Shown here in pieces: positions 52,490 to 60,595 of a stretch of DNA of 64,000 nucleotides. The number at the start of each line of letters is the position of its first letter. Position 1 is the stretch's first letter. A program made the translations under genes and the position numbers. Location: NCBI RefSeq assembly GCF_900188325.1, contig NZ_FZPD01000004.1, positions 502,501 to 566,500 on the forward strand. Reading direction: 5' to 3'. The notes beneath the pieces were generated by a model. It saw only the letters and a list, made by a program, of their open reading frames with translations, had not been told where the DNA came from and ran no database searches. The DNA is from Ekhidna lutea. Lineage in GTDB: Bacteria; Bacteroidota; Bacteroidia; Cytophagales; Cyclobacteriaceae.

Positions 52490-52603
52490 TTATGAATAAA
52501 GCTGGTTAATCTATTAATAAATAGTAAAATAATAGGACGAATCTAATAATATTCATCCTCAAAACCTAATAAACGGAGATTGGAGCAGATTTAGTCTATT
52601 GAA

Positions 52604-53743
52604 CTATTTCAATAAACTCCTTGAAATTACAATTCGTTGGATTTCGGAAGTACCCTCATAAATCTGGGTAATCTTGGCGTCACGCATGAGCCTTTCTACA
52701 TGGTATTCCTTCACATAACCATATCCACCATGGATTTGAATAGCCTCTACAGTTTGCTTCATTGCCACTTCTGAGGCGAATAATTTGGCCATCGCTCCTT
52801 CTCTTGAGAAGTCTTCACCGGCATCTTTCTTTTGAGCAGCATTCAGGCAAAGCAGTCGGGCAGCTTCAATTTCAGTAGCCATATCTGCAAGTTTGAATTG
52901 AATAGCCTGATGTTTGGCGATCTCAACCCCAAAAGCTTTTCTTTCCTGGGCATACTTTAGTGCCAGCTCCATTGCTCCGGATGCAATTCCTAATGCCTGA
53001 GAGGCGATACCAATACGTCCACCATTGAGTGTATTCATTGCAAAGGTGAAACCAAATCCATCATCCCCTATCCGATTTGCCTTTGGCACTTTCACGTCCT
53101 GAAACATGAGCGAATGAGTGTCGCTACCTCTGATTCCCAGCTTATCTTCTTTCTTACCTACAGTGAACCCTTCCATATCCTTCTCTACGATCAGTGCGTT
53201 TATTCCTTTGTGCTTCTTCTCAGGATCAGTTTGCGCCATGACTATGTAGTAAGAAGCCGAATTACCATTGGTGATCCAGTTTTTTGTGCCGTTTAGAAGA
53301 TAATAGTCGCCCTTATCTTCTGCAGTGGTACGTTGTGAGGTGGCATCTGAACCTGCCTCTGGCTCAGAGAGACAAAAAGCACCTATTTTCTGACCACTAG
53401 CAAGTGGCTTTAGGTATTTCTCCTTCTGCTCTTCATTGCCATATTTTTCAAGTCCCCAGCAAACAAGGGAGTTATTTACCGACATGCATACAGAAACCGA
53501 TGCATCAATTTTTGAGATCTCTTCCATTGCCAAAACGTATGACACAGAATCCATTCCACTGCCACCATACTTTGGATCTACCATCATTCCCATAAATCCC
53601 AACTCACCCAGCATCTTAATCTGCTCTGCCGGAAACTGCTGCTTTTCATCACGCTCAATTACTCCGGGTAATAATTCTTTCTGAGCAAAATCTCTTGCTG
53701 CATCCCTTACTGCTAATTGTTCCTCTGTAAAATTGAAATTCAT
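52604..53743 (-). CDS. acyl-CoA dehydrogenase (short/medium chain type)
   Basis: This is a 379-residue FAD enzyme. The FAD/substrate segments AFCLSEPEAGSDA and WITNG are intact, as is the C-terminal IYEGTSEIQR with the catalytic Glu. It introduces the alpha-beta double bond in beta-oxidation or branched-chain degradation. It may work with the crotonase at 3982 and the branched-chain E1 at 6189, but these are far apart and the link is inference. No electron-transfer flavoprotein genes are seen. Confidence 0.95.
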   Translation of the reverse strand: MNFNFTEEQLAVRDAARDFAQKELLPGVIERDEKQQFPAEQIKMLGELGFMGMMVDPKYGGSGMDSVSYVLAMEEISKIDASVSVCMSVNNSLVCWGLEKYGNEEQKEKYLKPLASGQKIGAFCLSEPEAGSDATSQRTTAEDKGDYYLLNGTKNWITNGNSASYYIVMAQTDPEKKHKGINALIVEKDMEGFTVGKKEDKLGIRGSDTHSLMFQDVKVPKANRIGDDGFGFTFAMNTLNGGRIGIASQALGIASGAMELALKYAQERKAFGVEIAKHQAIQFKLADMATEIEAARLLCLNAAQKKDAGEDFSREGAMAKLFASEVAMKQTVEAIQIHGGYGYVKEYHVERLMRDAKITQIYEGTSEIQRIVISRSLLK

Positions 53744-54055
53744 TGGATTGTCGGATTATGATTATAAGAATTCGGCCGCAAATATATTCATTCGATCGTA
53801 TTGACTTTGCAAACAATTCCGATATGATATTGTTTTATGCAATATCAAGCTATCAATTCTGATTAGTTCTTAATAAATGAAGCGTTTCATTTACTCAAGC
53901 AGAGTAAAAAAATAGTTGTCAAATCACATAACTTTTGAACAAAAAGAAAGTTAGAAGAATGATACTATTAATTTTTTATTAAACTAAACGGGAGACAATC
54001 GTGTCTTAGGTTAGTATTGTTTTCTTTTGTAATTACTAAAATCAAATTTAATCTT
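53744..54055. other. 312-bp divergent intergenic region with two hairpins
   Basis: No gene is seen. GATATTG (53826-53832) and CAATATC (53840-53846) form a 7-bp inverted repeat. AAATGAA (53875-53881) and TTCATTT (53886-53892) form another. The region is AT-rich and should hold promoters for the acyl-CoA dehydrogenase (minus) and the lipoprotein (plus). A weak TTCTTTTG box at 54023-54030 could serve the lipoprotein. Confidence 0.5.
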
Positions 54056-55000
54056 ATGCAAAAATTGAAGAAAAATCTATTATCCATACTTGGACTATCC
54101 CTTCTTGTGCTTTTTACCACAAGTTGTGGAGGGGATGATGAGCCTGTGGCAGCAGCTCCTAGTGTAACTGTTTCCGCTTCTGTAAATGGTGAGGCAATCG
54201 CATCAGGAGATGAAGTGATCGTTGGCTCATCTGTCACTTTTGATGTTACAGTTAATGCTGAAGGTGGAGTGAATGGCCTGGACGTTAATGGAACATCTTA
54301 TACCCGATCTCAGCTGAATGCTGAAGCTGGAGATACGCAAGGAACCATCTCAATTACTTCATCTGCAATCACTGAAGCTCAGATAGGCTCTACGCTTGTT
54401 TTTGAATTTCAGGCAGTTGATGATCTGGATCAGACGTCTGCAGTTGTAACTTTTGAAGTAAGTGCTATTGCAGCTCCTTCGCCGGACGCAAGGTCTTACT
54501 CAGCGGTATTATTACCAGTCCCTACAGGAGATTTCATGAACGAAAACTTCTTCAGTGTAAGTTCTGGAACTAAGTATTCAAGTGATGATGTAACTTCTAC
54601 AAGTGAGTCTATTTCTCCAACCATTGATTTTGGTTATTACTACGGAAGTTCAGAAGAAGCTTCTATTGCATCTCCAAAAGGATTTGAGTCTACTGTTTTC
54701 TCAGCACAGGTTGATGGGTGGTCTGTTAAGAATGCTACAGTATTGAAAACAACTTCAATGACTGCTGCTCAATTTAATGAAACTGCAACATGGGCAGATA
54801 TTGATGCTGCATTTGACGCAGGAACAACAGATGATAATGGCATAATAACCAATCTTGCTGTTGGCTCTGTACTGGCATTTGAAACTGTTGATGGAGTTCG
54901 AGGACTTATTCACATTTCGGCTATTGATCCAGGGTTTGAATCCAATGACTCTATTACTCTAGATATTCTAGCTCAATTAGATGCAACAGCATCTAATTAA
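54056..55000 (+). CDS. secreted/surface lipoprotein with Ig-like N-terminal domain
   Basis: This 314-residue protein starts at the ATG at 54056, which gives a clean lipoprotein signal (lipobox TTSC, then GGDDEPV). Acidic residues after the Cys can act as a surface export signal in Bacteroidota. Residues about 35-135 look Ig/PKD-like (SASVNGEAIASGDEVIVGSSVTF). The rest is an Asp/Ser-rich beta domain of unknown type. It is monocistronic, with a strong terminator at 55024. Confidence 0.82.
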   Translation: MQKLKKNLLSILGLSLLVLFTTSCGGDDEPVAAAPSVTVSASVNGEAIASGDEVIVGSSVTFDVTVNAEGGVNGLDVNGTSYTRSQLNAEAGDTQGTISITSSAITEAQIGSTLVFEFQAVDDLDQTSAVVTFEVSAIAAPSPDARSYSAVLLPVPTGDFMNENFFSVSSGTKYSSDDVTSTSESISPTIDFGYYYGSSEEASIASPKGFESTVFSAQVDGWSVKNATVLKTTSMTAAQFNETATWADIDAAFDAGTTDDNGIITNLAVGSVLAFETVDGVRGLIHISAIDPGFESNDSITLDILAQLDATASN

Positions 55001-55023
55001 TAGATTTCTATTTTAAGAAAATA

Positions 55024-55057
55024 AAAAAGGGACTCCAGAAATTGGAGTCCCTTTTTT
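55024..55057 (+). terminator. strong Rho-independent terminator
   Basis: GGGACTCCA and TGGAGTCCC form a perfect stem flanked by A and T runs, with a GAAAT loop. Confidence 0.95.
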
Positions 55058-55074
55058 TATAATTGTCTTTATGC

Positions 55075-55150
55075 TAATCCCTATTTCCCAGAAATATCAT
55101 CACGTAATAAAGAAGGGTCGCAAGCGCACCTAAAGCAGCAACCAGGTATC
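55075..55150 (-). pseudogene. duplicated 3' fragment of the YugP-like peptidase gene
   Basis: Bases about 55075-55150 repeat the 3' end of the peptidase gene (55294-55369) at an offset of 219 bp, with roughly 12% mismatches. On the minus strand they still encode most of the last codons (ALGALATLLYYV-like) and the stop. The copies diverge sharply at GGTATCTTA. It is a relic of a local duplication and encodes nothing by itself. The gap 55001-55292 holds this, the terminator and the hairpin at 55155. Confidence 0.85.
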
Positions 55151-55154
55151 TTAT

Positions 55155-55179
55155 TGCGCAAGTGTTTTTCACTTGTGCA
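55155..55179. repeat. hairpin next to the duplicated fragment
   Basis: TGCGCAAGTG (55155-55164) pairs with CACTTGTGCA (55170-55179) with one G-U pair and loop TTTTT. A second hairpin, CAAGTCT/AGACTTG, follows near 55213. Either may terminate the minus-strand peptidase transcript. Confidence 0.55.
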
Positions 55180-55292
55180 TCCATGACTGATTACTAATGC
55201 CAAAAAAAAGTCCAAGTCTAAAAGACTTGAACTATAAAAAAGTCTTTAATCTTTCAGAGAATTAGGACAATTTTTTTATCCATGCAACTTAC

Positions 55293-55985
55293 CTAATCCC
55301 TATTTCCCAGAAATATCATCACATAGTAAAGGAGAGTTGCAAGAGCTCCTAAAGCAGCAACCAGGTAAGTAGAAGCAGCAGCATTCAAAGCATCTTTCGC
55401 CATCTTATGCTCTCTGTCATCCACTATGTTTCGATCTTTAATCCACGCTAATGCACGATTACTTGCATCATACTCTACTGGCAAAGTAACAAAAGCAAAC
55501 AGGGTGAAAACACTATAACAGCCAATGATTACCAGCAATGCCGTTTGCATCGGAATGACTTGAGGTAAAAAGAAAAAACCAAAAAACATCATCATAAATA
55601 CGGCATTGATCACTTTGGCACTAACATTTTGAACAGGAACCATTGCTGATCTAAACTCCAGCCAGCTGTATGCTTTAGCATGCTGTACTGCGTGCCCGCA
55701 TTCGTGAGCTGCAACCGCTGCTGCTGCAGCAGACCTTCCGTTATAAACATCGGCACTTAGATTTACCGTTTTGGTTGCCGGGTTATAGTGGTCTGTCAGT
55801 TTCCCTTGCACAGAGGTGACAGTGACATCATGAATACCATTATCCCTAAGCATAAGCTCTGCAATTTCCCGGCCCGACAAACCTGACCCGAGGGTCACCT
55901 GCGAATACTTTTTAAACTTGTTCTTCAATCGAGAGCTAACTGCCCAGCTAGCAATCATGAACACTACTATTATTACAATCAGCAT
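55293..55985 (-). CDS. YugP-like neutral zinc metallopeptidase (membrane)
   Basis: This 230-residue protein is anchored by an N-terminal helix and has two or three more membrane segments after residue 110. It carries the zinc motif H94-E-C-G-H98 followed by AVQHAKAYSWLEFR, as in the YugP (Zn_peptidase_2) family. Substrates are unknown. A partial second copy of its 3' end lies at 55075-55150. Confidence 0.92.
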   Translation of the reverse strand: MLIVIIVVFMIASWAVSSRLKNKFKKYSQVTLGSGLSGREIAELMLRDNGIHDVTVTSVQGKLTDHYNPATKTVNLSADVYNGRSAAAAAVAAHECGHAVQHAKAYSWLEFRSAMVPVQNVSAKVINAVFMMMFFGFFFLPQVIPMQTALLVIIGCYSVFTLFAFVTLPVEYDASNRALAWIKDRNIVDDREHKMAKDALNAAASTYLVAALGALATLLYYVMIFLGNRD

Positions 55986-56081
55986 ATTCTTTCTTAGTTA
56001 AAATCTATTAATTTTTATAATCGTCTTACGACAATCAATCTGTGGAAGTTACCACCATTTTCAGGCCAATCTAAAAATCTG

Positions 56082-57068
56082 TCAATTTGTCGTTTTTCGT
56101 CCAGAAGAACGTCTAATCATGAATGATATTACCAGTGCAATCCCTCCGAATAAAGCAATCGCTACAATCTGAGAGGTGTGTAGTAAGGTTGCTAAAAAAA
56201 TGCCGGTAGTCTGATCTACAGAATATAGTAGTAGCATCCCTGCAATCATTCCATGATATGTTCCAAAACCACTTTGAACCGGAAGTGAAAGTGCTATTCC
56301 TCCGGTTATTAAAAGCATAAACCCTGCCCCCAACCCTAGGTGGGCTGTTTCAGGCAGAGAAAAAACAATGATGTAAGACATTAAGTAATAAACTACCCAA
56401 AGCACGATAGTTGAAGCAATAAAAGCATATGGTTTTTTAATCTGTCTGAGTGATAAAAGTCCGGCCATAAAGCCTTTCAGCAAATCTGCAAATCTACCTT
56501 TCAGCCGCTCTTGATTTTTGATAAATAATGCCAAAAGCAACACACCTAAAACCCCGACAGAAATAATAGCAATAACCATATAATTAGGGATGCTTAAATC
56601 CTGATAGGCCTGGCTTAAAAAAGTAAACAGTCGGTCTGACTCAACAATCAAACTAATTAAAATCAGTATGATTAGCGTGAGTACATCAATGATCCTCTCA
56701 GACACCACGCTTCCAAGCGCAGAGGGAATAGCTACTTTATCATTGCGATTTAACACACCGCAGCGGGTGATTTCACCCAGTCGCGGTAAAAGTAGGTTTG
56801 CCAAATAGCCAATTAGTACTGCAAGTGTAGTTCTTGATGTTTTAAGCTTATAACCAAGAGGCTCAAGGAGGATATTCCACCGATAAGCTCTTGCAACATA
56901 AGCAACAATAGATAAGATTATTGAAGCTACAACCCATCTATAATCAACACTCTCTGCCCGCTCCCAAAAGTCTGCCCAGTCAACTTTTTTAAATACAAAG
57001 TAGAGCAATAGACCTGCTAAGCCTACACTTAATAAGATTTTAAGAAGTGAAAATAGTTGCTTTGACAT
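56082..57068 (-). CDS. flippase-like integral membrane protein (UPF0104/lysyl-PG synthase TM domain)
   Basis: This 328-residue protein has seven to eight transmembrane helices. It shows the family pattern RAYRWNILLEPLGYKL, LIGYLANLLLPRLGEITRCGVL and SGFGTYHGMIAGML. It lacks the soluble aminoacyl-transferase domain of MprF, so it is the stand-alone membrane form, perhaps a lipid-moving protein. It lies 8 bp downstream of panD and is probably co-transcribed with panC-panD, although no link to pantothenate is known. Confidence 0.88.
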   Translation of the reverse strand: MSKQLFSLLKILLSVGLAGLLLYFVFKKVDWADFWERAESVDYRWVVASIILSIVAYVARAYRWNILLEPLGYKLKTSRTTLAVLIGYLANLLLPRLGEITRCGVLNRNDKVAIPSALGSVVSERIIDVLTLIILILISLIVESDRLFTFLSQAYQDLSIPNYMVIAIISVGVLGVLLLALFIKNQERLKGRFADLLKGFMAGLLSLRQIKKPYAFIASTIVLWVVYYLMSYIIVFSLPETAHLGLGAGFMLLITGGIALSLPVQSGFGTYHGMIAGMLLLYSVDQTTGIFLATLLHTSQIVAIALFGGIALVISFMIRRSSGRKTTN

Positions 57069-57076
57069 TTAGGATT

Positions 57077-57427
57077 TTAAGAACTCAGTCGGTTCTTTTC
57101 GTCTGGAAATATGACCACCGGCTCATGATTTTTCACTTTCTCATGCTCAATAGAACAGTAAGAGATAATGATAATGATGTCTCCGACCTGAGCTTTGCGA
57201 GCGGCAGGTCCGTTTAGGCATATTTGACCTGAGCCCCTCACTCCTTTTATGACATAAGTTTCAAGTCGCTCACCATTGTTTATGTTAACAATTTGTACCT
57301 TCTCGTTTTCGACCAGGTTTGCAGCATCCATTAAGTCTTCATCAATGGTAATAGAACCCACATAATGCAGTTCTGCTTCAGTGATTTTAACCCTATGAAT
57401 CTTTGATTTGAGTACCTCTATGAACAT
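57077..57427 (-). CDS. panD: aspartate 1-decarboxylase proenzyme
   Basis: This 116-residue pyruvoyl enzyme makes beta-alanine for pantothenate. The self-cleavage site G24-S25 (HYVGSIT) is intact, and processing creates the pyruvoyl group from Ser25. Conserved NGAA-type residues are seen as NGPAAR. The length is typical. It follows panC by 6 bp. Confidence 0.96.
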   Translation of the reverse strand: MFIEVLKSKIHRVKITEAELHYVGSITIDEDLMDAANLVENEKVQIVNINNGERLETYVIKGVRGSGQICLNGPAARKAQVGDIIIIISYCSIEHEKVKNHEPVVIFPDEKNRLSS

Positions 57428-57433
57428 TCCCTT

Positions 57434-58285
57434 CTATTTGAGCCGCAAATATAAATTATCAATTAGTCTTACGCCTTCTACATAACCTGCAACACATACT
57501 GCAAGTTCATTAAGTTCATCATAATCATCTATTGGCTTTAAGTTTTCAGCATTTACCGCCTCTATATACTCCAGTTCAAATTCTTTTTTCTCGTTATAAA
57601 GAGCTTCAGCTTCAACCAATAGGGATTTCAGCGGAATTCCCTTTTTAACTCCATTTTTAATCAGTTGCAGGCCGCTAAAAATGACCGTTGCACTATTCAG
57701 CCCATGTGATGAGAGTCTTCTATTTCGAGAAGATAAAGCCAACCCAGACTCTTCTCTCACGGTTTCTACGCCTATAATCTCCGTTGGGAAATTTAAGTCT
57801 ACACACATGGTACGGATCAATATAAACTGCTGTAGATCTTTTAACCCAAAATATGCCCTGTCAGGTTGTACTATATGCAAAAGTTTTGAAACAATCACCC
57901 CCACCCCCTCAAAGTGACCTGATCTATACTTGCCCTCCAGCGATTGTGCCAAGTATCCAAAATCGACAGAAATAATCGGCTGGGTAGGGAATAACTCTGA
58001 TTCGTTCGGACAAAAAAGAATATCTACCTTCTGATCATTCAATAGTAAGACATCCTCCTCCAGAACACGAGGGTATTTCTTCAGATCCTCGGCATTATTG
58101 AATTGTAGTGGGTTGACAAAAATGCTTACAACCGTAACCTCATTTTCTTCCACCGACCGCTGAATAAGTGACTGATGTCCTCTATGCAGAGCGCCCATTG
58201 TGGGGACAAATCCAATGGATTTACCAGCTATGATATAGGACTTTAAACTAGCTGAGAGCTCACTTGCGGCGCTGATTTTGCGCAT
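57434..58285 (-). CDS. panC: pantothenate synthetase
   Basis: This 283-residue ATP-dependent ligase joins pantoate and beta-alanine. The nucleotide motif PTMGALHRGHQSLI and the later GLKDLQQF and LALSSRNRRLS segments are intact. It is the first gene of panC-panD-flippase and is divergent from the GT5-like gene at 58398, a gene order seen in many Bacteroidota (recalled). Confidence 0.97.
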   Translation of the reverse strand: MRKISAASELSASLKSYIIAGKSIGFVPTMGALHRGHQSLIQRSVEENEVTVVSIFVNPLQFNNAEDLKKYPRVLEEDVLLLNDQKVDILFCPNESELFPTQPIISVDFGYLAQSLEGKYRSGHFEGVGVIVSKLLHIVQPDRAYFGLKDLQQFILIRTMCVDLNFPTEIIGVETVREESGLALSSRNRRLSSHGLNSATVIFSGLQLIKNGVKKGIPLKSLLVEAEALYNEKKEFELEYIEAVNAENLKPIDDYDELNELAVCVAGYVEGVRLIDNLYLRLK

Positions 58286-58323
58286 AGCGTTGATTAATTT
58301 AATTCGCTAACTTATTGAATACG

Positions 58324-58354
58324 TTGATAATAAATCAAAAAAATGGTAAATTTG
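58324..58354 (+). promoter_or_regulatory. promoter of the GT5-DUF4270-glmS genes
   Basis: TTG at 58324-58326 and TAAATTTG at 58347-58354 are separated by 20 bp, which agrees with the Bacteroidota TTG-N19-21-TAnnTTTG pattern. It lies 43 bp before the start at 58398. Confidence 0.6.
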
Positions 58355-58397
58355 TGCTCATTTTTAGGTCCCATCAAGAAATTAATCAAAAGCACTT

Positions 58398-59207
58398 ATG
58401 GAAAATATTAGAATCCTCTATGTGGCAAGCGAGATAAATCCATTTCTCAAAACCACAGAAGTAGCGGAGTTTGTGAGAAGGCTACCCCAGGCTATGCAGG
58501 AAAGGGGAATGGAAATTAGGATTTTAGTTCCAAGATTTGGTCTCATTAATGAGAGAAAAAACAGATTGCACGAAGTTGTCAGATTGTCAGGCATCAACAT
58601 TGCCGTTGGTGATGAAGAGAAACCATTGGTTATCAAAGTAGCATCCATCCCTAATGCTAAACTTCAGGTTTATTTCATTGATAACGAAGATTATTTCTAT
58701 AGAAAGTCCGTATTTTTTGATAAAGAAGACAACTTTTTTGAGGATAATGATGAGCGAGCGATATTCTTTTGTAAGGGTGTGCTTGAGACGGTGAAAAAAC
58801 TTGGATGGTCTCCGGATATCATTCACTGCAATGACTGGATGACAAGTTTAATTCCTTTGTATACCAAGACAACATACAAGAATGACCCTATTTATAAGGA
58901 CTCAAAGACCGTTTTCACAATTTATAACAATCGTTTTACGCATAAATTCGGTGATGATCTGTTAGAGAAGGTAAAAATGATCGATATTGACGATCAAATG
59001 TTGGATCCATTAAAAACAGCAGACTATGATGGCTTTGTAAAGCTTGGCATGCAATATGCGGACGCTGTGATTAATGCCAATGAAGAAAATACAGAAAGCT
59101 TCAAAAAGCTTATTGCAGATCTTGGAGACAAGAAAACGGACACGATTGAAAAGAATGATGATTTTGAAGAGTCTTATTACAACTTATACAATGAACTTAT
59201 TGGCTAA
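58398..59207 (+). CDS. lone GT5 (glycogen/starch synthase N-terminal) domain protein
   Basis: This 269-residue protein matches only the N-terminal half of glycogen synthase (RILYVASEINPFLK...RRLPQAMQERGMEIRILVPRFG, then DIIHCNDWMTSLIPLY). The ADP-glucose-binding KxGGL motif is replaced by KTTEVAEFV, and the second Rossmann domain is absent. It is therefore probably not an active synthase. Its last 17 bp overlap the DUF4270 gene. This pair beside panC is recalled as conserved in Bacteroidota, which suggests a regulatory or surface-glycan-related job. Confidence 0.82.
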   Translation: MENIRILYVASEINPFLKTTEVAEFVRRLPQAMQERGMEIRILVPRFGLINERKNRLHEVVRLSGINIAVGDEEKPLVIKVASIPNAKLQVYFIDNEDYFYRKSVFFDKEDNFFEDNDERAIFFCKGVLETVKKLGWSPDIIHCNDWMTSLIPLYTKTTYKNDPIYKDSKTVFTIYNNRFTHKFGDDLLEKVKMIDIDDQMLDPLKTADYDGFVKLGMQYADAVINANEENTESFKKLIADLGDKKTDTIEKNDDFEESYYNLYNELIG

Positions 59208-60579
59208 GAAACGCTTAGTTAAAAACATATTAAAACCGGGATTGATAATTTTGATCCCGGTTTTTTTCGGCTGTGAGACACAAAATGATATCGGGATCAA
59301 ATATGACCTTGGGTCTGATGCCAATGTGAAATTTATTGAGTTTACACTCCCTGCATCAAACATTTATATTGATAGCTTGAGAACAGATGGAGAGAACAGA
59401 ATTCTGGTAGGTAGCCAAAACGATCCTTTAACCGGCTCAGTTGCTGCTGAGGGATATTTTGGCTTCTCCTACGAAAGTGGGCCAATGCCTCGTCCTAAAG
59501 CAAGCACCGAGGTTCCAAATCCACAGGACACACTGAAGATGGATTCTTTGCTGGTTTTTTTTGAAACCGAATCAACTATACCGCTGAGAGGTAATACATT
59601 TCAGGAGTTTGGCTTATATGAACTCCAGGATAGCCTTGAAAATTCTGCTATTTACTTAGCATCATTAGAACAAGTGAAGGGAACACAAATAGGAAGTTTC
59701 TCTAAGTCTATCAATGTAGCTACCGATACGCTATACCGACTGAAGCTTGATCAAATGTATGCTGAATCATTTTTTGATTATTTAAGTGAGATCGCTGGAG
59801 ACACCAATCGATCAATAGGATCTACTGTGTTTAAGTCACTTGCGGTTGTGCCAGGGTCTTCATCAGAAAGTATTGCATCCCTAAGTCTTTCAAGCGACAC
59901 CACAAAGATGTTTTTATATACATCTCCTGTTGACCCGGACGCAAAGGATACTACATATATTACTTCTTTTCGCTTTACTGGAAAACACTACACTTACCTG
60001 GATAGAAACAGATCAGGATCAAGCTTTGATGGAATTGAAGAAAAACAAAATTTCGACCTTCCGGATGGAGAAACGATTATTGATCCTATTACGGGTATAA
60101 GCACAGCGTTTTCATTAAATCAATTAGACGATTTTTTTAATGAGAACAGAAGTATATTAATCAATAATGCTTCGGTTACGTTTGAAATTGAATCAGAAAA
60201 CAATAGAGATACCCTTATTTCAGTGCTGAATTTCTTCAGAAAACCAGATGAAGGAATTTTTGGCCCTGCAAAGGCAAGTAACCCTTTCGGTAATATTGTG
60301 ATGGCGGATGAAGGTTATTTTAGCCTACAATCAAGTCCGGCAAGAGGTTCTCTAAACAGTGACAAAAGTAAGATTTTAATGACCTCTACACTTTTTTATC
60401 AAAGCCTTTACAGACAATATCTGGAAGGGGATAGTCTTGCATTCAGGAACCCGTCCTCCAACAGTATTGTTGATATCGACGATTTGGTGATGGTTAGTGA
60501 TGTTGATGTGACGCTTCAACGAACTATTATAAAACCTGAAGGAATTAAACTAAGATTATACTACACCGAAGTAGAATAA
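59191..60579 (+). CDS. DUF4270-family lipoprotein
   Basis: This 462-residue protein starts at ATG 59191, inside the end of the GT5 gene. The longer frame from 59074 is read out of the GT5 gene and rejected. A signal peptide ends in a lipobox (FFGC). The mature part is beta-rich, with the DUF4270 features DIGIKYDLGSDANVKF and a C-terminal IIKPEGIKLRLYYTEV strand. Such proteins are thought to sit on the outer membrane. It lies 16 bp upstream of glmS. Confidence 0.85.
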   Translation: MNLLAKKRLVKNILKPGLIILIPVFFGCETQNDIGIKYDLGSDANVKFIEFTLPASNIYIDSLRTDGENRILVGSQNDPLTGSVAAEGYFGFSYESGPMPRPKASTEVPNPQDTLKMDSLLVFFETESTIPLRGNTFQEFGLYELQDSLENSAIYLASLEQVKGTQIGSFSKSINVATDTLYRLKLDQMYAESFFDYLSEIAGDTNRSIGSTVFKSLAVVPGSSSESIASLSLSSDTTKMFLYTSPVDPDAKDTTYITSFRFTGKHYTYLDRNRSGSSFDGIEEKQNFDLPDGETIIDPITGISTAFSLNQLDDFFNENRSILINNASVTFEIESENNRDTLISVLNFFRKPDEGIFGPAKASNPFGNIVMADEGYFSLQSSPARGSLNSDKSKILMTSTLFYQSLYRQYLEGDSLAFRNPSSNSIVDIDDLVMVSDVDVTLQRTIIKPEGIKLRLYYTEVE

Positions 60580-60595
60580 TAAAACCTCTTTTATA

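Noticed and set aside
59074-59190. Longer N-terminus for the DUF4270 protein
   Set aside because: This part reads out-of-frame through the GT5 gene and would bury the lipoprotein signal peptide. ATG 59191 gives a proper lipobox.
60580-60595. glmS ribozyme upstream of glmS
   Set aside because: The spacer to the preceding gene is only 16 bp, far too short for the ribozyme.
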